From: Rhinopithecus roxellana
Lineage: Eukaryota > Chordata > Mammalia > Primates > Cercopithecidae
NCBI RefSeq assembly: GCF_007565055.1
Contig: NC_044558.1
Coordinates: 79,199,444-79,263,443, forward strand
DNA: 64,000 nucleotides
Reading direction: 5' to 3'
The position numbers were made by a program, and so were the translations under genes. The notes under the pieces are model-generated. The model was not told where the DNA came from. It did not search any database and saw only the letters and a program-made list of their open reading frames with translations. This document shows, in pieces, positions 32,000 through 44,589 of the stretch. Numbering within the stretch: the first letter of the stretch is position 1; every line of letters starts with the position of its first letter.

Positions 32000-33045
32000 A
32001 CATGGAGGGTTCCAGATTTCATCAAATAAAACTTTCACAGAGCCATACTCTGTACAACTGATGAAGACAGAGCAGCTGCTCTGTGTGAAGGAGCGTGGAG
32101 TGTCTGTTTTGTGCTTTTCATTGTTATGATTTTTGTCTAAGTTGGTCTTCAGTTCTCTCTATTGACAAGGGGCCACAAGCTGAGATAGCCATTTTTCAGG
32201 AGGACCCTGACAGGAGAAGAGTTAGAGTCAAATGTGTCAGTCAGGGCAGGGACACAATGAAAAGATGAAGTCAAAATGCATGGAAGAGAATGAATGTATT
32301 ACTTCCAGACCCCAGAGAGGTTATGGGTGCTGATGGGAGGCCGAGGGGAGGTCTGGAGGCAAAGGAGACATCAACCAGCAGGAGGGGAGAAAGACAGGAC
32401 CTATGGGACTCCATCTTCATTAAGGTTCATGAACATTCTCCCTTAGGCTTTCCTACGGGGGTTATGGGTTGGATATCTAAAGAAAACATGCTGGAAGCAG
32501 GGAACTTATTTACATCACTCTGGTGTTGACAAGTAGGTTTTATCATGGTCAGCAGCTGTGCCATTTGTGGATTTGGGGTCAGTGAGATGAGGAACAAGCT
32601 GGCTGTATCGCAAAGAGCACACGGGGAGGGGGAGTTTTAACGAGGCCAAAGATGACAAGTTGTGACTGGGTTTTAAACAACTGATGACAGACCTATAGGT
32701 GAATGCCCAGGCAGCAACTCTATTAAACAAATGTATGGCAGTCTGAAAACTGCAGTTTGGACACATCTGGGCCTCAGACCTCACCTACGTTAACCCACTT
32801 CTATTGCAGCTGTGAGCAATATAACTAGAGATGTCAATGGGGTCTTGCCAGATCACAATCTTGGATGAACTAGGTCTTTAACTCCTGCCTCCATTCTGAG
32901 CTCTTCCCCGTGCATTGTGATGCTGGCAGCATCCTCAGATCGTATGGACAGGCTGGCCAATTACCATGCAAAGTGAGGACTGAGTTCCAGTAGACTGACC
33001 AAGCACGACAATCACAGTTGTGTTTTTGAGAGGTGCCCTGTGCTG
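32000..33045. other. Unclassified sequence, possibly including an old LTR
   Basis: No coding gene. The block about 32280-32800, with 'cttccagaccccagagaggt' and G-rich segments, has the feel of an old LTR or other dispersed repeat, but I cannot name it. Confidence 0.35.
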
Positions 33046-33049
33046 CTCA

Positions 33050-33640
33050 CTGTGCAACACTTACTACACGTATCAACTTATTGAATGCTGACAACAACCC
33101 TGTGAGATGGTGACTCAGACAGGATAGAAGAGATTTGCTGCTGTAACAAAAAATCCCTTGTTTGTTGTTTGACTTAAAACAACAAAGGTTTATTTCTTGC
33201 TCATATATGTGTCCATCATTAGCTAAAGCCTATTACATCCATGGTCCCTATACCAAGAACCAGCCTGATGGAGCAGCCTCTGTATGAAAAGCAGACGTTA
33301 TTCGGAAATAACACTCTGAAGTTTCTTGCCATGGGGACTACATTTTCCAGCCCCGAAGTGATACAGCTGACATCTGGTTGACATCTGGTCACGCTTCCAT
33401 TGTCAGTTACATTGATTCTACCCAACAGGTAGAAATATTTGTAAGCAGCACTAATGACTATCACAGGTAGGTTCTATTATTAACCCTATTTTAGGATGGA
33501 GAAGGCAACCTTTAGAAAGATAAGGTGACTTGCCCAGAGTCACATAGCTGGGAACATAGGAGTCAGTCTTGGGATCAGGCAGCCTGACTCCAGAGACTGG
33601 GCCTTTAGCTCCTGTGCCATTCGGCCTCTTCCTAACTTGC
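33050..33640 (-). repeat. MIR SINE, antisense, split by a ~340-base insertion
   Basis: The part at 33050-33118 ('caacaaccctgtgagatggt') and the part at 33462-33640 ('aggttctattattaacccta', 'cttgcccagagtcacatagc', 'cagcctgactccagagac') are consecutive pieces of one antisense MIR. The 33119-33461 block between them is a separate old insertion; its start ('ttgctgctgtaacaaaaaat') hints at a MaLR/MLT1-like LTR, but the rest is unrecognised. Confidence 0.6.
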
Positions 33641-33644
33641 GGGT

Positions 33645-36190
33645 TCTCTACTCAGTGTCAGGAGTTGATACTATTCCTGACCTGAGTGGAGAGTCACAGG
33701 TACTGCCAATATTACTATAATCATTACAGAAATGAACGATTTGATGTAATTTGGAGCTTCCCTGAGGAGATGTACATGGTGGGTCAAGTCAGGAAAGCTT
33801 CCAACCCAAGTTTCACCTTTACAAAGCCCATCACCATTAGTTTGTGTATTTTATCTCTGAGTCATGTTGTGTACATGCAGCTACAGAGATATTCTGACAG
33901 AATTGAACAAGAACGTGGTGGCCACACAGTGATGCACTTCGGTTTCATCAGCAGATGCAAACTGCATGTTCACTGAAGTAGCCACCTAAACTGTTTAAGA
34001 GGCAAAAGGGAGACAGGCATAAACAAGCGGTATAGGCATACCTGTTCAGAAGAGTGAAACATCAGCCGAACACTTTTTGGAAAATTGTTTATTTTAATAA
34101 AACCCACAATCATTGTTAACAAGAACAGTTGGTTCATATGTACATTAAAAGTGTCAATTCATTAAACGTAAATGGTTAAATGATACCACAGTTTTGGTAA
34201 CTCTGTTGTTAGTTTCATATTTTTAAAATAATTCTGAAGATCTTAAAAACATGGAAATGAGTCAAAGCTTTCAACTGCACTACAAGGCACTGGTCCACAG
34301 GGAAGGGCTACAGCCCCTGAGAAAATCCCCTTCTATCTACCCAGAGACTCCACCAAAATCTAGGCAGCTCCATGCTGCAGAGTGCTCCCTCATGCTGGGT
34401 TTCCTGCAGCCTCAGCGGTGGACACTTCAAACCACCCGCAGGTGATTTAGCAAAGCCAATTTCATGACGATGGGTCAGAAATAGAAACTCATTATTTCAA
34501 GGGGGGATGCAGTAGCCTCTAGAGAAGCTGTCTTAGAGAAGATTGGGTTTTTCTTCTGAAAGCTATCCCTTTATCTTTTAATAAAGAAAAATGGAACCAG
34601 GACTCCAAATGCTTTCCTAGAACAATCTGTAAGATGACAAAGACGGATGCAAGATGTCATTCCCAGAAATCGTGCTGGTTGAGGACTCAGATGCTGTGCC
34701 TGCTCTTAAGAGGCCATGTGGTCTTAGAAAAGTATTTTCTTCTCTGTGGGAGTTTTTCACACTAAATTATGAGGGGACAGCGATTGCCATTCCAGATTAC
34801 CCTCACAGGTATTCAAGTAAAAACCTAGGAGTAACCCAGATCCCTTGGAGGAGAGGAGGGGCACTCACCAGACAGGCTCGCACTGGGTATCCCCTGCAGT
34901 CTTCCCCAGCTATAGAGAGCCCCCTCACTTGAGATCACACTCCTCCCAGGGCAGGGGACCTGGTGCCTGAGTGAGATGGGGTGCAAAGGCCCATTTTTTG
35001 CCTGATGCTGGCCACTGAGATCAGCAATGCCTGTCCCAGAATTCACTTCTGGGCTGGCTGAAGTAGATTCTGCATCCAAGTTTGTCTTCAGCTTCTCTCT
35101 TTCCCGGGTCATGGTCCCTTACACTTTGCACCTCAAATTCTGTCTAAGCATCTACTACGGAGAGTTCAACTTGCAGCTGACCCAATAAAGATGAGAATGA
35201 GTGGGTTCAAACCCCAGCTTCTTCGCCGTTAGACAGGCAATGCAGAGCCAAGCTCTGTCCACTCTGAGCGCATCCTGTGGGATGGAGTCTGCATTGATAA
35301 CCCACTCATCAAGACAAAGGGTGAGCTTCTGACGTCTGCCCATCCCTGTCTCACCACCCTCCACCTCCCACTCTCTGCATCCTCATCATGCTTCCTGGAG
35401 TCACTTTCCTCAAGCTATGGCTGCACCTAAATCTTTGCTTCAAGATCTGCTTTGGGGGGCAACCGAAGCAAAGACAGCCTCACATATCCCATGGGCACCT
35501 GTAAAACACAATACCAGCATTTCCCACTGTGTCTCACTGCTTCGTAACCTAAAAGCCTCCTTCACAGATAGTCTCCCATAAAGCCCCAAAGCATGTCTCC
35601 TGTGGTGGGTGACATCCATTTTGAAATGTAAGAAAACAAAGGAAAAGGAAATCACACCTCTCATTGACTGTCCCCAGAGACCTTGTGTTATAGATTTTCT
35701 CCGTCAATCTATGGCCTGTGAAACTGGTCTATAGAAGGTCTCATTCTCCAGTTAAAGAATTAATGAGTACCTATGTATGAAGCATTTTTAGAAAGACAAC
35801 TCTACATCGATCTCAATTTGCTGGATGAAAGAACGAAAACATGGACACAGAGTCTGGAGGTATCTCAAAATATTTCTCACCTATCCACGTGCTTGGAGTG
35901 GCAGAGACACAGCCCAGTGCTGCTCAACAGCCTTGTTGTCCATGAGCCCGAAGCTCTGGTTGCAAGTCCCACTCAGTTCACTCATGAAACCAACCCTCTC
36001 CCAGCATAGGGCACACCTGAGAAGGTCCAGGAGAAGGCCTTTGGGTAGATGACAACTGAACGAGACCAGAATGAGAAGACGAGTTGTGCATGAAAGTATC
36101 TTGGGTATGAGGATCTCGGAGGAACAGCTGGTTTCAATGGCCTCAGGCAGAAGTAAGCCTGGGGTGCTCACCACAAAAGAACGCCAGGGT
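33645..36190. other. Unique-looking sequence, nothing recognised
   Basis: About 2.5 kb with many short frames on both strands (for example 34825-35112 minus) and no motif, splice-supported exon or repeat that I can defend. Confidence 0.4.
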
Positions 36191-36194
36191 CTTC

Positions 36195-36330
36195 TGTTAC
36201 TTAGTGAGGGACAAGAGGAGTGTTTGAACACGACATTGAAGTGAGAGGCAGGGGCCTGATCCTGATAGGCCATGCGGACTACAGGGAGGAACTTGGATTT
36301 TATTCTGAATGTAATGGGACACAAGACTGC
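36195..36330 (-). repeat. L2 ORF2 C-terminal fragment, antisense
   Basis: The minus strand encodes CPITFRIKSKFLP and then a YQDQAPAS stretch, matching the L2 ORF2 segment around WLPIxLRIKSKLL and the following 'ALHDLAPAYLS'. It is degenerate. Confidence 0.6.
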
Positions 36331-36424
36331 GTTTTAAGGGAAGCAGAGCAAAGGAACTGTAGCTCTGGACCACCAAGCCTTCCCATCTTTATGGATTATC
36401 ACATGCATTTTGCATATTGAAAGC

Positions 36425-36925
36425 TCTATCGGTATGAAATCTGTATACATTCATGCAATAAACAGAATAATGTTCCTCCCACTTCCAAAAGATGTTCACA
36501 TCCTAATTCCCAGAACCTGTGACTATGCTCCCTTATATGGTAATAAGGGTTCGAAAGACATGATTCATTTAAGGACCTTGAGACAGGAAGATTGTCTGAG
36601 ATTATTTGAATGTGCCCACTAAAACCATGGGGTTTTCATAAGAGAGACAGAGTGACATAGGGTAAGACTTGATCAGTCATGGTTTACTTTGGAGATGTCA
36701 GGGAGACACCAGCTAGGGAATGTGAGCACCTTCTAGAAGCTGAAGGAAAGGAAGAAATCGTGCCCTTCAGCCTTCAGAAGGAACAGAGCCCAGCCAACAC
36801 CTTGATTTCAGCCCTATAATGTCCATTTTAGACTTCTGACCTCCAGAACTGTAAGAGAATAGTTTTTGTTGTTTAAAGTCACCAAGTTTTAGTCATTTGT
36901 TATAGCAGCAATGAGAAACTAATAT
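36425..36925 (+). mobile_element. MLT1-type MaLR LTR
   Basis: 'aaaagatgttcacatcctaa' near 36487, 'cccagaacctgtgacta', 'ggaccttgagacaggaagat', 'agccaacaccttgatttcag', 'gacttctgacctccagaact' and an ending 'gagaaactaatat' give a near complete MLT1 in sense orientation. Confidence 0.75.
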
Positions 36926-37219
36926 AGTTCATCACTTTAGTTGTCTCCTGACTTTACTAGACCCCAAAACATTTGTTTAATGGGCCGTCTGTTTATATCC
37001 TGTAATATCATGTGGGAAGAAGCACACGTGAGGAAACGTCCTCTCCTCAGTAATGAACGCCTGGACATCCCGATGCTGTGAAACCTTGAATAGTGACATT
37101 GAAGAACCTGTATAGAATTGGGAGACCCAGGGTCATGTACCCCCAAAATGTATGTGTTCTTAATGGATTAAGGCCCCATAATCTTCTGAAACTCAAATTT
37201 ATTTTTCAGTAAAATTGAG

Positions 37220-38005
37220 ACTCATTATTCATTCAGCAGATATGTACAGATCACCTATTCCATGTCAGACACTGGTCTAAGTCACTGCTATACGCAGTGA
37301 AAAATACAAGAGAGAAAAATATCTTGTAACCCAAGAAGCTTTTATTCAACTTGGAAAAAGACACCACACACAAATATATATTCACAAGACATAGGTGTGA
37401 TAAAGAAACATAAAGCTAGAGAAGAGACAGTAATTGATGGGGTTAATGTTTCATACAGGGTGTTTGGGGACAGAAGCTCTGACAAAAATCATATTTATGC
37501 AGAGATTTGACTGATGTAACTTGGGACCCAAATGACTATCTAGACAAGAGAGGGTCAGCCACAGGAATAGTATGTGCAAAGGTCCTGGGGCAGGACTGTG
37601 TATGGAAGGTCTCAGAGATAGTAAGGAAGCCAGAGTGGCTGCAGTTCAGTGAGCGAAGGAGACAGAGAGTGGTGGGAGGTGGGGTCAGAGAGCAGGCCAG
37701 GACCCCAGGCTGATGGTCCTAGTAGGCCATAGGAGGAATTTAGGGTGCTGCTCTGAGAAAGATAAGAAGGCACTGCCAGGGCCTGGGTAGAGGTGGGACA
37801 TTATCTGACCAGCAAAGAAGTGATTGCAATAACCAGGCAAGAATGATAGCGGTCAACAGTGGCAGTAGAAGTGTCGAGGAAGTTTGGAAAAGGGAGACAC
37901 TTTGAAATTAGAGCTGGTAGTTTTCTGATGGGTTGAATGTAGGGGTGAAAGAAAGAGAAGAGACAATCCACTTTGCCACTTAAGTCTGAATACCTGGAAA
38001 GATGG
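37220..38005 (-). mobile_element. L2 LINE, antisense (first part)
   Basis: Reading plus to minus: 'ttattcattcagcagatatg' near 37222, 'gtgcaaaggtcctggggcag' near 37573, 'agccagagtggctgcagttc', 'gtaggccataggaggaattt' and 'gcaataaccaggcaagaatg'. These are the usual antisense L2 landmarks. The same L2 resumes at about 38445 after an inserted LTR. Confidence 0.75.
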
Positions 38006-38011
38006 TACACG

Positions 38012-38430
38012 AGTTACCTAGGGTCACTGCAACGAAGTGCCACAAACCGGAGGCCAGAAGTCCAAAATGAAGGTGTCAGCAAGGTGGGTCCTACTGGAGG
38101 CTCTCAGGTATAATTTGTTCCCTCTCTCCCAGCTCCTGGTGTTGCTGGTGACCCACTGTGTTCCTTGCCTTGTTGATGATTTGCTCCAACCTCTGCTTCT
38201 GTCTTCACGTGGCCTTCTCACTTGTGTCTCTGTGTGTCTTAAATATCTCACTGACTTTCTCTTATCCGGACACCTGTTACTGGATTTAGGGCCCAACCGA
38301 GATCTAGGATGATCTTATCTCGAGATTCTTAACTTAATTGCATTCATAAAGATCCTTTTCCCAAGTAAAGTGAAGCTCTCGGCGTGGATATTATCTTTTG
38401 GGGCAACCAATCAACCCATGACAGATGAAA
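38012..38430 (-). mobile_element. MLT1-type LTR, antisense, inserted in L2
   Basis: 'gttacctagggtcactgcaa' near 38013, 'ggaggccagaagtccaaaat', 'tcttcacgtggccttctcac', 'ttactggatttagggcccaa', 'ttaacttaattgcattcata' and an end 'aatcaacccatgacag' form an antisense MLT1 of the C/D type. It interrupts an L2. Confidence 0.7.
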
Positions 38431-38444
38431 GCGGCCTTTTCTGG

Positions 38445-38735
38445 TTTTGAGAAGACAAGAATTGCAAGGGAATAGGGATCAACAAATCAATTTGGGACAC
38501 TGCAAGTTGAAGAGACCTATTAGCCACCTGAATGGAGATTTTGGGGAGATAGTTCACCATATGAGAGTAGAATTTCGGGCAATCATGGCTAAAGATATTA
38601 ATCTGGGATAAATAAATGACATTTAATCACATGCTACTGAATCAGGTCACTTGGTGTAAAACTAATGATGCATAGAGAAAATATGTTTTATAAAATTTGA
38701 TTTCTGGGATACTCCAATGTTTGGAGGTCTGGAAG
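38445..38735 (-). mobile_element. L2 LINE, antisense (second part)
   Basis: Continues the L2 with 'cctattagccacctgaatgg' near 38517, and 'gggatactccaatgtttgga' near 38707, the antisense of the L2 GVPQGS region. Confidence 0.65.
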
Positions 38736-39055
38736 AGAAAAAAAGATGAGCAAGTCTACCAAAGAACATTAAGGCAGCAAGGTTAAAGAAAAAGGACTGA
38801 AAGAGTTGTGTACCAGATGGGAAGTAAACAAAATGTTTGAAGAAAAATCAAGTAATCAGCTCCACCAAATCTTGTTGAGCATTCAATTATAAAGATCATT
38901 GTTTCTTCTCTACTCATCTTACAGAGAATCAAATAAGAGTATGCACAACACAAAGCGTTTGGTAAATTACAAACCATTATAATAATGCAAAGTGAACCCA
39001 GGCTCCTACCCTGTTTTACCTGAGATCAAAACACTCCTGTTAAACTCTGCCCTTT

Positions 39056-39417
39056 TGATATGGTTTGGCCGTGTTCCCAACAAAATCTTGTCTTGAACTG
39101 TAGTTCTCATAAGCCCCATGTGTCAGGGGAGGTAATTGAATCATGGGGGCAGTTACCTACATCTTGTTCTCGTGATAGTGAGTGAGTTCTCACCAGATCT
39201 GATGGTTTTATGAGGGGCTCTTCTCCACCTTTGCTCTGCACTTCTCCTTGCTGCCTCTATGTGAAGAAGGAGGTGTTTGCTTCCCCTTCCATCATGATTG
39301 TAAATTTCCTGAGGCCTCCCTAACCATGCTGAACAGTGAGTCAATTAAACCTGTTTCCTTTACAAATTACCAAGTCTCAGGTATGTCCTTATAGCAGTGT
39401 GAGAATGAAATAATACA
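39056..39417 (+). mobile_element. THE1/MST-type solo LTR
   Basis: Starts TGATATGGTTTGGCC, with 'taattgaatcatgggggcag', 'ccagatctgatggttttatg', 'atcatgattgtaaatttcct', 'gagtcaattaaacctgtttc' and an end 'gaaataataca'. Both ends are present and no internal region follows. Confidence 0.85.
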
Positions 39418-39419
39418 GA

Positions 39420-40075
39420 TTGTGATAAAATATTATAGGCCGGCACAGAAGCAAAACTCCCTGCGAAGAATTTAGACAAATGGGAGCATTAGAAATCTGA
39501 GGCAGATATAACCAGTTGCCATTTCAGATGCAGAGTGATAGAATTAATGTCCCCCAGAGTCAGGCATTGACTATAGAGATGTCTGCATATTCAGGGCAAT
39601 GTGGAGAGAAAGCATTCTTCAAAGGACATGCACAGTGTCATCAGCATCAAGCCAGAACCTCCTGGCTCCATCTGCACTATGGCCAGATGAGCTCCACATG
39701 CACAGACCCTGGTGGCTTCTGTGATAGACAGCAGGCTTTAAAAAGATTCTTTGCACAGATGTTTTCAAAATTGGGCCATGCTTCATTCTGTGAATATTGA
39801 GAGGCAGTGAGACTACAATAGCATCATCATTATTAAAAGCTGCACCAGCAAAAATTTCCAATTAGTCCTCACTGCAGGGCTTTTGAGTAGAAGGCTATAC
39901 TAAAACTAAAGCTTTCAATTCCATAGGTGTAATTCCTGCTACATGACTAACGGGTCTCATTTATACAGACAGCCCAGAAACAGGGGTAGCTATGACCCTA
40001 CAGAAAGAACAAAAGACCCGGTTCCTTCCTGGAGACCTTTGCCTCAATCCCAAGCAACCACGCAGCAGAGGCATC
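39420..40075. other. Unique-looking sequence, nothing recognised
   Basis: No supported repeat or coding region. Confidence 0.4.
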
Positions 40076-40079
40076 AAGC

Positions 40080-40235
40080 ATACTTGTCAATTTCTTTGTG
40101 CCACTTTGGGCAAGATACCTGGTATCTGGGAGCCTCAGTTTTCTCATCTCTAGAATGGAAGGCACAACATCCATGTCATAGGGGACTGGACGATGAAAAG
40201 AGAAAAATCTACCTAAAATAATAAATCATGTGTGT
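40080..40235 (+). repeat. MIR SINE fragment
   Basis: 'gccactttgggcaagatacc' near 40101 and 'agcctcagttttctcatctc' near 40131 are the sense MIR core. Confidence 0.6.
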
Positions 40236-40444
40236 GATAATGTTGTCGTTATTGCACATTTTCAGTTTAATCTCAAAGCTGATTTCTGTCCTACCCTTTA
40301 TGAGCTGCATGAATTGTCATCAGTAAAAGACAGGCCGAATTGCCTGGGTGCCATACTTTAGGTAGGTAATGTAGGAATTGAATAAGCTAAAGTGTTTACT
40401 GGTGATTACTAGAATGTAAAGTAATGCACAACAGTAGTAAAACT

Positions 40445-40580
40445 GGCGACCCTTATTTGGTGACATGTACTGTGCTCAGCATTTTACATAAATCGTATCA
40501 TTTTATCTTACAAATGACATAAAGAGTTAAGAACTGTTAATAAATCCATGATACAAATGAGGAAATGAACATGCAATGAT
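40445..40580 (-). repeat. MIR SINE fragment, antisense
   Basis: 'ctgtgctcagcattttacat' near 40470, 'tatcattttatcttacaaat' and 'tacaaatgaggaaatgaaca' fit an antisense MIR. Confidence 0.5.
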
Positions 40581-41355
40581 AAGAAACAACTCAAAGCTGG
40601 CGTGTCCTTTCCGTGGGTCCTTCGATCTTTTTGCTCTCCCATCCCATCGTATGGCTTCCACCATCAGAGATACTTTGAGGTCCAAGATGAATGCCAGAGC
40701 TCCAATCATCTCCTCTCAGTTAAAAGCAGCAAAAAGAAGACAGAGGAATAAAAAGAGCCCTTGTCTCCAAGCTGAGGCAGCTCCCTTAAAGTGGCCTTTA
40801 CAGAAGCTCAACACACTACGTCCACTAGCATCTCACTGTCCACAGCTTAATCACCTGGGGCACTAAGCTGCAATGGAAGATGAGAAATGTGGACTTTTAG
40901 CTCACCATTGACCTTAATGAAATTCTGTTATTAAAGAGGAAAGAGAAATCAAATATTGCCTGGGTAACTGGCAGTCTGCTACACCATTTAAAATGCATTT
41001 AGTGTTCTGATAAAATTTTTAAAAGTTAACATGCTCTTTTTTAGACAACAAAACATAATAGAAAATAATAAAGGAAACAAGAAACGAGAAAGCCAGAGAA
41101 GGCAAAAATGAAGAAAGGAATCAGACAGTTAGCTGGGTTGTTCCTCCACAGATCACATCTACTTAGAAATCCAGGAATTGCAACTAAATCTGAATGGGAA
41201 ACTGAGACACAATTTTTTTGTTCTTCCTCCTGATAGGTATCTCCACAAACCCTCCCACATGTGCACCTGAAAATTAAGCAGTGAGCAGAGTGGCATTCCA
41301 AATGCACACAGGGATTTATTGTGTCAGTGATTAAACATGTCTTAAACATCAGATC
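40581..41355. other. Unique-looking sequence, nothing recognised
   Basis: No supported repeat or coding region. Frames at 40576-40866 (plus) and 41041-41349 (minus) carry no recognisable domain. Confidence 0.4.
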
Positions 41356-41359
41356 TCAA

Positions 41360-41660
41360 CTTCTTTGCCCAGTAAACTTCTACTTGTTCTTCAAGACCCA
41401 ACACAATTTCCCCTTTTTCTGCGAGTCCTTCATGATTCCCCTTACAGAGTTACTAGCCATTCTTCTTTGCTCCCTTGGAGTTTGGTACCATCTTACAGAA
41501 CAGCATTTCTAACCCTGGATTGAAACCATTATTTTTTACCTGTCTGATTCCCGAACTAAACGAGATTTTCAGAAGGATCATGTCTTATTTTCGCTTCTTT
41601 CCTCAAATGCCCACTGCAGGGTCTGCCATGTAGGAGGCAAATTACACATGATCAAAAAGA
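41360..41660 (+). repeat. L2 LINE 3' portion
   Basis: 'cttgttcttcaagacccaac' near 41384, 'gcgagtccttcatgattccc', 'cagaaggatcatgtcttatt' and 'ggtctgccatgtaggaggca' follow the sense L2 order. Confidence 0.6.
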
Positions 41661-41889
41661 CCTGGCTACCCCCTCACAATGGTTACAGCGCTATCAAGAA
41701 GCAAAGGCCTCTAGAGGTGGGTCCTTAGTTAGTGGCTTCACCACTTTTCCTTGAAGAGCAGCAGTTTTAGGAGACCAAGGCTACAATTCACCCTTTACCC
41801 CAGCAGCCCAGCTAGTCACAAACCATACCAAATGTAAGACTTTTGAGAGCCAAGAAAGACACAAGATACACTCAAAGTATGGTGGTTAC

Positions 41890-42790
41890 ATTCCAACAAA
41901 CAGAATACCTACCATATACTAAGCACTCTTCCATATTCTGTGAATAGAAAATTATAAAGCCATACAAGATCTGCATCCCTACGGAGGATACACTAATGGA
42001 GAAAGAGAGATACAGTGAGCAAATAAATATGTAATAAAATCATTTTGAAGAGGGTTGAGTATAATAAAGGACAGAAAAGAGTTTGATATCATAGAGAATG
42101 ACTAGGAAACAGCAGGTTTACCAAAGGAAGGGAATCCAGTGTTACCCTGCCATGATGGGCAAGCCGCAGCCAGTCCTCTGGGAGCAGACTGTTGCTGGCA
42201 GAGGCAAGGGCACGTGCAAAATTCTGAGGTGGGAGCAGAATTAAGCTGTTCCTGGAAAGAAGGAGGATGGAGTGTGGTGAGGGAGAGGAAGATCAGTGAG
42301 AAATGCGGGAACAGGGCAGGCAGAGCCAAATCAAGCAGATATCTTTAGTTGACGATGAGAAATTTACATTTACTACTAACTGCGATTGTCAGTCAAAGGA
42401 GAATTTTAAGCAAAAGACTTATATCATCTGTTTTATGACTTAAAAAGATGACTGTGGTCACTGTATGGAGACTGAATCAGCTAGAAGCCAGAAGGGAGGA
42501 GGCTGGGCAAGAGGTTGAGGAAGTTTACCCAGGGAGAGGTCCGCATTATTTGGGCTGGGATGGAGGCAGCAGAGATGGATAAAACTAGGTGACTTCTATC
42601 TGTATTGTGCAGGTTAGAGCCACCAGGGCTTGTAGATGGACTAGATGTGGTGGTAGAGTAGAAGAAAGGCATCAGCATTTGTCTTAGGCCTGTGGTCAAG
42701 GCAATTTTGTGAATGGTGACGCCACTGGCCGAGATGGAGATAAATGAAGGAATAGTGCTGTCCACCAAGAGATGGGGCACTCCTTAGAAC
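41890..42790 (-). mobile_element. L2 LINE, antisense
   Basis: A long diverged L2: 'accatatactaagcactctt' near 41911, 'acgtgcaaaattctgaggtg' near 42211, 'aaaaagatgactgtggtcac' near 42441, 'gcttgtagatggactagatg' near 42629 and 'tggccgagatggagataaat' near 42726. About 900 bases. Confidence 0.7.
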
Positions 42791-43265
42791 TCCCCTGAAT
42801 TTTGGTATTAAGCTCTTTGCAATTAAGACACCAGTGAAGGGATGCAGCCCAGTCCAAAACAAATTCTTCTGCGCAGTTCATGAAAGTGAATTGGCTGGAA
42901 TTTCACTGTATCAGAGTTTTGTTTGCACAATCACAAATGATGCCTTTTGAACCACAGCTCGTATTGGAATTACTATGTCATTAGCCGTGGACTGGGAGCA
43001 GAAGACTCAATCAATTGGCAGTGAAATGAGGATGAGCTGCTGTTGAAAACACAAATGACTTCCATGGAAATGACTCACTAATTGTTAATCAATTGCAATC
43101 GATTTTCTGGTCTACCGCTAGGGATGGACTGTGTGTCCTGCCTGAGATAAGGCCAACCCTTGGCCATTTCACTACAACCAGCGAGGACTTCTGAGCAGAA
43201 TTCATGCCATGCCCCCTGCCCGCCCCCCACCACCACCACTCCAAGATAAACATTTTCCAGTAAAG

Positions 43266-43574
43266 AGCTGAAACTTCGGCCAGGCGCAGTGGCTCATGCC
43301 TGTAATCCCAGCACAGCAGGCAGATCGTGAGGTCAAGAGATCAAGACCAACCTAGCCAACATGGTGAAACCCCATCTCTACTAAAAATACAAAAATGAAC
43401 CGGACATGGTGGCGCATGCCTGTAATCCCAGCTACTCAGGAGGCTGAGGCAGGAGAATCACTTGAGCCCAGGAGGCGGAGGTTGCAGTGAGCCAAGATCA
43501 TGCCACTGCACTCCAGCCTGGCGACAGAGTGACACTCTGTCTCAAAAAAAAAAAAAAAAAAAAAAGCTGAAACT
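43266..43574 (+). mobile_element. AluS-type Alu with 10-bp target duplication
   Basis: The Alu body runs from about 43278 to 43564 with an A run of 22-23 bases. agctgaaact occurs at 43266-43275 and 43565-43574, flanking it. A short piece of the left monomer ('ttgggaggccgag') is missing after 'cagca'. The 68-codon frame at 43462-43668 is Alu-derived. Confidence 0.92.
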
Positions 43575-43754
43575 CTGGAGCCGTTGGCTCTCAGGTCAGT
43601 TCAACCTCTGTTTAGGTGGTGATTATAAAAATATTCTCCTTGAACCAGGGAGACAGCAAGAAATTTAAAGGACAAGGGAAATATGATCCTCCACAACTGA
43701 GCATCCCTGGAAGGATGAGCTTATTGAAATAAGCTCCAACGTTGCTGCCCAAAC

Positions 43755-44435
43755 CAAATACAATCTGTGTTAAATGTCTTTTATTTGTACGAATGTATGG
43801 GGCGTGTGAGAAATTTTCTGACATGTGTATAATGCGTAGTGATCAAGTTAGGTTAGAGTATTTGGGTTTTCCTCACCCAAGCACGATACACTTTGTTAAG
43901 CATAGTCACATAGTCACCCTGGTGTGCTATCAAACACTGAATTTATTCCTTCCATCTTACTATGTATTTGTAGTCTTTAACCTACTTCTCTTCATCTTTC
44001 TTCCTCCCCTCCCACTCACCCTTTCCAGGCTCTGTTTTCCATCTTTCCACTCTCTACCTCCATGTTTTCCCATTTTTTTAGCTTCCACATATAAGTGGGA
44101 ACATGTGACATTTGTCTTTATATACCTGTCCTATTTCATTTAAGATAGTGACCTCAAGTTCTATCCACGTTGACACAAACGACATAGTTGCATTCTTTTT
44201 TATGTCTGAGTAGTGTTCCATTTTGTATATACGCTATGTTTTCTTTATCCATTGATCCATTGATGAACACTTGGGTTGGTTCCATATCTTTGCTATTGTG
44301 AATAGTTCTGCTATAAATATGGGAATGGAGGTATTACTTTGATATATTGATTTATTGTCCTTTGGGTGGATACCCAGTAATGAAATTGCTGGATCAAATG
44401 GTAATTCTATTCTTAGTTTTCTGAGAAATCTGTGA
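43755..44435 (-). mobile_element. Old L1 (L1MA-type) 3' end, antisense
   Basis: L1 3' UTR and end of ORF2 on the minus strand: 'tatttgggttttcctcaccc', 'ccacatataagtgggaacat' near 44083, 'cgttgacacaaacgacatag', 'gggttggttccatatctttg' near 44272 and 'gatacccagtaatgaaattg'. Degenerate. Confidence 0.8.
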
Positions 44436-44589
44436 TATTATAGCAATGGGAGAACAACTGACTCGGGCAGAAACTCTAATGCCAATGAGACCCAGGCAGG
44501 TTAATGAGTGAATCAGGTCTGGTTGGGGAGAAGCTGCCATAGAGGAATGGTGGAAGAGACACCAGGAGCCAAATGTCTTGTTTCATTTC

